The notes beneath the pieces were generated by a model. That model had not been told where the DNA came from. It did no database searches and saw only the letters and a list, made by a program, of their open reading frames with translations. Made by a program: the position numbers and the translations under genes. Shown here piece by piece: positions 4,100 through 9,010 of a stretch of DNA of 9,010 nt (positions are counted from its first letter, which is position 1; each line of letters starts with the position of its first letter). Source of the DNA: an uncultured bacterium (GTDB taxonomy: Bacteria > Cyanobacteriota > Vampirovibrionia > Gastranaerophilales > Gastranaerophilaceae); the NCBI GenBank assembly GCA_948888345.1, contig CAQTPN010000037.1, forward strand, positions 1 to 9,010, in the 5' to 3' direction.

Positions 4100-5458
4100 A
4101 TGATTATAAGTATACTTATGAATTTTAAAAATATAATAACAATTTTCCTTATATTATTTATCGGTACAAATTTTGCATACGGGGCAAAAAGCCTTAAGGA
4201 AGCAGAAAATAGGCTGAATTATGTAAATTTTGATTTTTTTAATAGATTTAATGATGAAATTTTAACAGGATACATAGTTTGCGGGGTCAACAATAATTAT
4301 AATTTAAAAAATCTAAGGCTTAAAATTAAAGAACTTTATCAAGTTAAGAATATGGAAATATCAAAAGAATTTCCAAATTTAAGTGTTGGGGCAAATTATT
4401 TAGGGCTTAAAATACCGCATTTTGCATTTCCTTATCAGGGTTTTCGGGATAATGCGTTTGCACTTCCTTTTATGAGTAATTGGGAGATTGATTTATTTGG
4501 TAAAAGAAAAAATAAAATCCAAATGAAAAGGGAAGATATAAACGCTGCAATTTATGAGGAAAAAGGGGCTGTAATTTCTCTTGCGGGCGAAATTGCGGGG
4601 GCTTATTTAAATGCTGCAAATTTAAATGAGCAGATTAATATTCAAAATAAAATTATAGAAAATAAGAAAGAAAAATTAAAAAGAACGCAAAGAAAGTTTG
4701 AAAACGGTGTTATAGGCAGAATTGAACTCAATAATGTTAAAAAAGAAGTGAGTTTTGAAGAAATTGTTTTGAATGATTATAAAAAAAGAAGAGAAGAATT
4801 TTTATCAAGATTATCCTATCTGATAGGGGAGGGGCCTAAGGATTTTTATAGCATTACAAATATTGATGATATTGAATTTAGTGGAGTTATACCTGATGCT
4901 ATCAGGGGAGATGAAATTTTAGGCCGGCCGGATATTTTAGAAAAAGAGGCAGCCCTAAAGAAGGCAAAAATTGATGTGCTTCTTGCAAGGAAAGCATTTT
5001 TGCCCGATATTAATGTTTTTGGGGTTTTAATGTTTTCTACTTTAACTCCTAATTTTTTGTGGAGAGGGGCTGTTGCAAATCTGATTGCAGGGGCCAATCA
5101 AAAGATTTTTACAGGAGGAGAAAGAATTTTTAACCTGCGCCATAAGAAATTTGAATATGAAAAGATACTGAATGAGTATCTGGAAACAGATATTAAGGCC
5201 TTAAAAGAGGTAAATGATGCTTTGTATAATTTAAAACAGGATAATGAAACATACAAGGCGAATTTAGAGAATTTAAATTTTGAAGAGGATAATTTTATCA
5301 GGGTTTCAAATTCTTTCGGGGCAGGGGTGAGAGGAAAGGTTGATGTTCTGGATAAAGATAACGATTTTTTGTATGAAAAATCCAAAACTTTAAATTCCAA
5401 GGTGCAGAAATTTATTGATTTAATCTCTCTTTATAAGGCCCTCGGGGGTGCTTTATGA
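4100..5458 (+). CDS. TolC-family outer-membrane efflux channel
   Basis: A 452-residue outer-membrane factor that forms the trimeric exit duct of tripartite exporters. An N-terminal signal sequence ends near FAYGA; no lipobox Cys is present, so it is not a lipidated OprM-type channel. The family hallmarks occur twice, as expected for the internal duplication: MSNWEIDLFGKRKNKIQ followed by long helices (GEIAGAYLNAANLNEQI, then a coiled coil), and the second-half block GRPDILEKEAALKKAKIDVL-ARKAFLPDI. The C-terminal helices end near LYKALGG. Two starts are possible. The ATG at 4100 has AAGG almost touching it, too close for a normal SD; an ATG at 4118 gives a cleaner signal peptide (MNFKNIITIFLILF) but has AAGG 19 nt away. 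I keep the longer form. The stop overlaps the next start as ATGA, so translation is coupled to the membrane fusion protein. The substrate is unknown. Confidence 0.9.
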   Translation: MIISILMNFKNIITIFLILFIGTNFAYGAKSLKEAENRLNYVNFDFFNRFNDEILTGYIVCGVNNNYNLKNLRLKIKELYQVKNMEISKEFPNLSVGANYLGLKIPHFAFPYQGFRDNAFALPFMSNWEIDLFGKRKNKIQMKREDINAAIYEEKGAVISLAGEIAGAYLNAANLNEQINIQNKIIENKKEKLKRTQRKFENGVIGRIELNNVKKEVSFEEIVLNDYKKRREEFLSRLSYLIGEGPKDFYSITNIDDIEFSGVIPDAIRGDEILGRPDILEKEAALKKAKIDVLLARKAFLPDINVFGVLMFSTLTPNFLWRGAVANLIAGANQKIFTGGERIFNLRHKKFEYEKILNEYLETDIKALKEVNDALYNLKQDNETYKANLENLNFEEDNFIRVSNSFGAGVRGKVDVLDKDNDFLYEKSKTLNSKVQKFIDLISLYKALGGAL

Positions 5459-6327
5459 AGAATATCGGGAGTTGGAAAATCTTTATTTTGCTGATTTTGG
5501 CAGGTGTTATTATTTTTGCTTTTTTGTATTTTATATTTTTTAAAAAACAAAAAAGAAATGAAATTTTATTGTACGGCAATATTGAAATAAGGGAAGTATC
5601 TTTATCTTTCAGGGTCTCAGGCAAGCTTTCGGAACTTTATTTTGAAGAAGGGGATTATGTTAAAAAAGGGCAGGTTTTAGCAAGACTTGAAGAAGATACT
5701 TTTAAGGCAGATTTAGCTGAAGCTAAGGCAAGAGAGGCCGAAGCCTCTGCAACAAAGATTAATGCAGATGATATATACAGAAGAAATCTTGCACTCTGTG
5801 CGGATGAAACAATATCAAAGGAAGAGTGTAAGAATATTTTAACGAATAAAAATAAGTCAGAAGCAGATTATAACCTTGCAGCCGCGCAATTTCAAAATGC
5901 CAGAATAGCATATAATGATACAAAACTTCTTGCGCCAAATGACGGGATAATTTTAACAAGGATAACGGAAATCGGTACTATCCTCGGGGCAGGAACACCC
6001 GTTTACAGTATGTCTTTATTTAAACCTCTCTGGGCAAGAGCATATATAAAAGAGGAGGATTTAGGAAAGGTAAAATTGGGACAGAGAGCCTATATTTCTT
6101 CCGATTCCATGCCGGAGCGTGAATTCAGGGCACATATCGGTTTTATTTCGCCTGTTGCCGAATTTACCCCGAAAACTGTTGAAACGCTTTCGCTAAGAAC
6201 GGATTTAGTATACAGGCTCAGGGTAATAATTGATGATGAAGATGAAAAATTAAATCTTTATTTAAGACAGGGAATGCCCGTAAATATAAGGGTTCCGCTT
6301 GAAGAGGAAATCTTAAATGGCGGATAA
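5455..6327 (+). CDS. HlyD-type membrane fusion protein (YbhG-like) of an ABC exporter
   Basis: A 290-residue periplasmic adaptor that links the inner-membrane ABC transporter to the TolC-type channel. Residues 7-29 are a single N-terminal membrane anchor. The lipoyl (barrel-sandwich) domain is split: first half about 38-82 (YGNIEIREVSLSFRVSGKL, EGDYVKKGQVLARLE), second half about 156-187 (LLAPNDGIILTRITEIGTIL). Between them is a short alpha-helical hairpin (84-155) whose tip loop is ADETISKEE. A beta-barrel domain follows (LWARAYIKEEDLGKVKLGQRA) with a C-terminal GMPVNIRVPL. This is the layout of E. coli YbhG, here slightly shorter. Two cysteines, 115 and 125, flank the hairpin tip. The start codon overlaps the tolC stop by 4 nt and its end overlaps the ATPase gene by 11 nt. 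Confidence 0.9.
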   Translation: MKNIGSWKIFILLILAGVIIFAFLYFIFFKKQKRNEILLYGNIEIREVSLSFRVSGKLSELYFEEGDYVKKGQVLARLEEDTFKADLAEAKAREAEASATKINADDIYRRNLALCADETISKEECKNILTNKNKSEADYNLAAAQFQNARIAYNDTKLLAPNDGIILTRITEIGTILGAGTPVYSMSLFKPLWARAYIKEEDLGKVKLGQRAYISSDSMPEREFRAHIGFISPVAEFTPKTVETLSLRTDLVYRLRVIIDDEDEKLNLYLRQGMPVNIRVPLEEEILNGG

Positions 6328-7894
6328 TATTATACAAGTGAAAAATCTTTTTAAAGTTTTCAAGGGAGAAAAGGATTTTGCGTTAAATAATATAGATTTA
6401 AACCTTCAAAACGGGCAAATGGCTGCACTTATCGGGCCTGACGGAGCAGGAAAAACAACGCTTCTTCGTATACTTTGCGGGCTTTTGGTTCCGTATGAAG
6501 CTCAAAAAAACGGGACAGAGGTTTTAATAGACGGGCTTTCGCCATTTTTAAATGCTGAAAACTTAAGTTTGGTAAAGAAATTAATCGGATATATGCCTCA
6601 AAAATTTGGACTTTATGAGGATTTAACGGTAATTGAAAATTTGGATTTATTTATTGCCTTGAATGGCGAGAAAAAAGAGGACACAGCCCTGGTTGATACC
6701 CTGCTTGAATTTGCAGGGCTTATTGATTTTAAAAAAAGACTTGCAGGAAGGCTTTCAGGAGGAATGAAGCAGAAACTGGGCCTTTGCTGCACGCTTATAA
6801 CCAGACCTAAAATTCTTCTTTTGGATGAGCCTTCTGTCGGGGTTGACCCTGTTTCAAGGCTTGAACTTATGGAGATTGTTAATAAACTTGTTAAAGAAAA
6901 TGGGATTTCTGTTATCTGGTCTACGTCTTACCTTGATGAGGCGGAAAATTTTGAAAATGTATTTTTGTTATCTGAAGGAAAGAAAATTTTTGACGGCAAT
7001 CCTAAAGATATGGGCAGCGGGGCAGATTTTGAGAGTTTTGTCATAAATAAAATAAAGGAAAACAGGAAAAATCCGCCAAAAGACAGGAAAATGGAACAGG
7101 AAGCGGCCGGGTTTTTAAATACGGGGGAGGAATTTGCAATTCAGGCATGTTCTTTGACGAAAATTTACGGCAAGGGGGATAAAAAATTTATTGCAGCTAA
7201 TGATATTAATCTTGCAATCAGGAATGGAGAAATTTTCGGGCTTTTGGGGCCAAACGGGGCAGGAAAATCCACAACATTTAAAATGCTCTGCGGATTAATC
7301 CGGCCAAGCAGCGGATACAGCTGTATTATGGGGGTTAGAATGGATGAAAATCCAAGCCTTGCAAGAAGTTATCTCGGGTATATGGCGCAAAAGTTTTCCC
7401 TATTTGGAGATTTAAGTGTGCTTCAGAATTTGAATTTTTTTGCAGGGGTATACGGACTTTCTTTAATGGATGGAAAAAAGCGTATAGCGGTGCTTTTTGA
7501 TATTTTTGATTTAAAGAAGTATAAAAATTATGATGCAAAAAATTTACCCTTAGGATACAAGCAAAGATTGGCTCTTGCCTGTGCTATTGTGCATAATCCG
7601 CCTGTTTTATTTCTGGATGAGCCGACTTCGGGAGTTGACCCTTTATCAAGGAAGGAATTTTGGGACAGGATAAATTTTCTTGCAAAAAACGGTACCACTG
7701 TTCTTGTGACTACTCATTTTATGGATGAGGCGCAGTATTGTGACAGAATAAGTATGATTTTTAAAGGGAAAACACTTGTGGTGGATACACCTTCGGGGCT
7801 CAAGAATATGGTAAAAAGCGAAAAAAATTCTGAGCCTACGATGCAGGATGCCTTTATAGAGTTGATTTTGCGGGAGAGAGGGGCGGTAAAATGA
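6317..7894 (+). CDS. Fused tandem ABC transporter ATPase (YbhF-type)
   Basis: A 525-residue protein with two nucleotide-binding domains in one chain, the energising subunit of an ABC-2 exporter. Domain 1: Walker A GPDGAGKTT (40-48), Q-loop Gln95, signature LSGGMKQK (146-153), Walker B LLLDEP (167-172). Domain 2: Walker A GPNGAGKST (311-319), Q-loop Gln358, signature LPLGYKQR (410-417), Walker B LFLDEP (431-436), H-loop His467 in VTTHFMDEA. In domain 1 the H-loop His is replaced by Ser204 (WSTSYLDEA), and in domain 2 the signature is degenerate, so one composite ATP site is predicted to be impaired and the other canonical. A charged linker (about 245-268) joins the domains. E. coli YbhF (about 578 residues) has the same fused build and, as I recall, a similar second signature. 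Translation is coupled to both neighbours by overlap. The substrate cannot be told from this subunit. Confidence 0.92.
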   Translation: MADNIIQVKNLFKVFKGEKDFALNNIDLNLQNGQMAALIGPDGAGKTTLLRILCGLLVPYEAQKNGTEVLIDGLSPFLNAENLSLVKKLIGYMPQKFGLYEDLTVIENLDLFIALNGEKKEDTALVDTLLEFAGLIDFKKRLAGRLSGGMKQKLGLCCTLITRPKILLLDEPSVGVDPVSRLELMEIVNKLVKENGISVIWSTSYLDEAENFENVFLLSEGKKIFDGNPKDMGSGADFESFVINKIKENRKNPPKDRKMEQEAAGFLNTGEEFAIQACSLTKIYGKGDKKFIAANDINLAIRNGEIFGLLGPNGAGKSTTFKMLCGLIRPSSGYSCIMGVRMDENPSLARSYLGYMAQKFSLFGDLSVLQNLNFFAGVYGLSLMDGKKRIAVLFDIFDLKKYKNYDAKNLPLGYKQRLALACAIVHNPPVLFLDEPTSGVDPLSRKEFWDRINFLAKNGTTVLVTTHFMDEAQYCDRISMIFKGKTLVVDTPSGLKNMVKSEKNSEPTMQDAFIELILRERGAVK

Positions 7895-9010
7895 GGATGG
7901 GGGCTGTATTTGCACTTGTTAAAAAAGAAATTTTTCAGATAACACGTGATTTTTCAAGTATTTTAATTGCATTTTTACTTCCTGTGATACTCTTGTTTTT
8001 ATTTGGATTTGGGATAAATTTTGATACAAATACGGTAAAAATTGGGGTTATTATTGAAGATAAGACTCCAACAACCGTTGAAATACTTGATACCATGCGG
8101 CATTCAAGATATTTGGATGTCAAGGTTTTTGATACAAGAAAAGATGCTGCTTATGCACTTGAAGCCGGATATATTAAAGGATTTGCCGTTATTAAAAATG
8201 ATTTTACAAAGAAATTTAAGGGGCGAAATAGAATGTCAAAAAGTTCATCCGGTGCGCAAATCCAGATTATAACGGACGGCTCTGAACCTAATGTTGCAAA
8301 ATTTGTATCAGCTTATGTTGCAGGTTCTTTAGGGATATATAAGCTGATTAAGGCCTCTGAAAATCCTGCCGTGGATACGTTTTCCGTTCAAAACGCGGGA
8401 GGGCCTAAAATCAATATTATTCAAAGGTTCTGGTATAATCCGTCTTTAAAAAGTTCTTATTTTATTCTTCCGGGGTCGCTTGCCATTATTATGACGATGA
8501 TTGGGACTGTATTAACAGCACTTGTTATTGCAAGAGAATGGGAACGGGGAACAATGGAGGCTATTTTAACCACTAATGTTACAAAGGGAGAATTTTTATT
8601 TTCAAAATATATTGCCTATTTTTTACTTTCCATGGCGTCAATTTTGTTTTCTTTGTTTTTAATAATTTTTGCTTTCAGGGTGCCTTTTTATGGTTCTTAT
8701 TTGGCCTTTATGCTTGTTTCGGCACTTTTTATGCTTGGAGCACTCGGATTTGGATTTTTAGTTTCAACTGTAGCAAAGGACCAGTTTGTAGCAAGCCAGA
8801 TTGCGGGAGTGGTGGGATTTATGCCTGCAATGATGCTTTCGGGGCTTATTTATGAAATTAATTCCATGCCTTTATTTTTAAGGATTTTAACATGCTTTAT
8901 TCCTGCCAGATATTATGTTTCAAGTATTTCAAGTCTTTTTTTATCAGGAACGGTTTTAAAAACCCTTGTTGTAAATTCTTTGATTCTCGGTACTTTTGCA
9001 CTATTGATGT
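7891..9010 (+). CDS. ABC-2 type permease (YbhS/YbhR-like), 3' partial
   Basis: The membrane subunit of the exporter. The frame is open from the ATG at 7891 (ATGA overlap with the ATPase stop) to the window edge, giving 373 codons; E. coli YbhS and YbhR are about 370-380 residues, so only a few residues are likely missing. A second in-frame ATG at 7897 is possible. The N-terminal VKKEIFQITRDFSSILIAFLLP leads into membrane helix 1 (about residues 21-42). A soluble periplasmic domain follows (about 45-185, beginning KIGVIIEDKTP), then a C-terminal cluster of about five helices. The ABC-2 coupling motif is present as AREWERGTMEAILTTNVTKGE. The order matches ybhG-F-S-R, so a second permease gene is expected directly downstream. 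Confidence 0.9.
   Translation, partial: MRMGAVFALVKKEIFQITRDFSSILIAFLLPVILLFLFGFGINFDTNTVKIGVIIEDKTPTTVEILDTMRHSRYLDVKVFDTRKDAAYALEAGYIKGFAVIKNDFTKKFKGRNRMSKSSSGAQIQIITDGSEPNVAKFVSAYVAGSLGIYKLIKASENPAVDTFSVQNAGGPKINIIQRFWYNPSLKSSYFILPGSLAIIMTMIGTVLTALVIAREWERGTMEAILTTNVTKGEFLFSKYIAYFLLSMASILFSLFLIIFAFRVPFYGSYLAFMLVSALFMLGALGFGFLVSTVAKDQFVASQIAGVVGFMPAMMLSGLIYEINSMPLFLRILTCFIPARYYVSSISSLFLSGTVLKTLVVNSLILGTFALLM

Noticed and set aside
7646..7915. 89-codon - strand open frame at the ATPase/permease junction
   Set aside because: It is antisense to the conserved second ABC domain and the coupled start of the permease, with no independent coding support.

Overview
The window is AT-rich bacterial DNA with compact genes. 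It most likely comes from a non-photosynthetic relative of cyanobacteria (Melainabacteria/Vampirovibrionia, for example a gut Gastranaerophilales). The main clue is the first gene, an OmpR-type response regulator that reads almost like cyanobacterial/plastid RpaB (Ycf27) along its length. The other genes (YqhD-type aldehyde reductase, tripartite efflux operon, short AT-rich spacers) fit a Gram-negative, probably fermentative cell. The lineage is an inference; no rRNA or other decisive marker is present.

Region 1 (1-1421, + strand): the 3' part of rpaB, a hairpin, and a gene for a cytoplasmic M14 zinc carboxypeptidase resembling the murein-peptide amidase MpaA.

Region 2 (1481-2066): a compact metal-response locus. 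A 39-residue protein with nine cysteines (metallothionein-like) is expressed from a near-consensus promoter carrying two identical 17-bp operators of CsoR-family type. One operator fills the -35/-10 spacer and the other lies just after the predicted start point. A strong terminator separates it from a gene for a CsoR-family regulator whose C-H-C residues match the Cu(I)-sensing type. The likely circuit is that CsoR represses the metallothionein and metal relieves the repression.

Region 3 (2079-4012, mostly - strand): an exported OB-fold (BOF/YgiW) protein with a His-rich mature N-terminus and a YqhD-family NADPH-dependent aldehyde reductase. The roughly 350-bp gap between them is not empty. 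On the - strand it encodes a 27-residue hydrophobic peptide with a very strong Shine-Dalgarno (SD) sequence, and a perfect 7-nt anti-SD lies upstream in the same potential transcript. On the + strand, antisense to the end of that ORF, are a promoter, a 5' stem-loop and an intrinsic-terminator hairpin that define a small RNA of about 100 nt. Together this looks like an undescribed type I toxin-antitoxin module, and it is the most interesting item here.

Region 4 (4100-9010, + strand): a tightly overlapping operon of a TolC-family outer-membrane channel, a HlyD-type membrane fusion protein, a fused double ABC ATPase and an ABC-2 permease that runs off the window. It is organised like E. coli ybhGFSR but carries its own outer-membrane channel, so it probably builds a complete envelope-spanning exporter. 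A second permease probably follows beyond the window.
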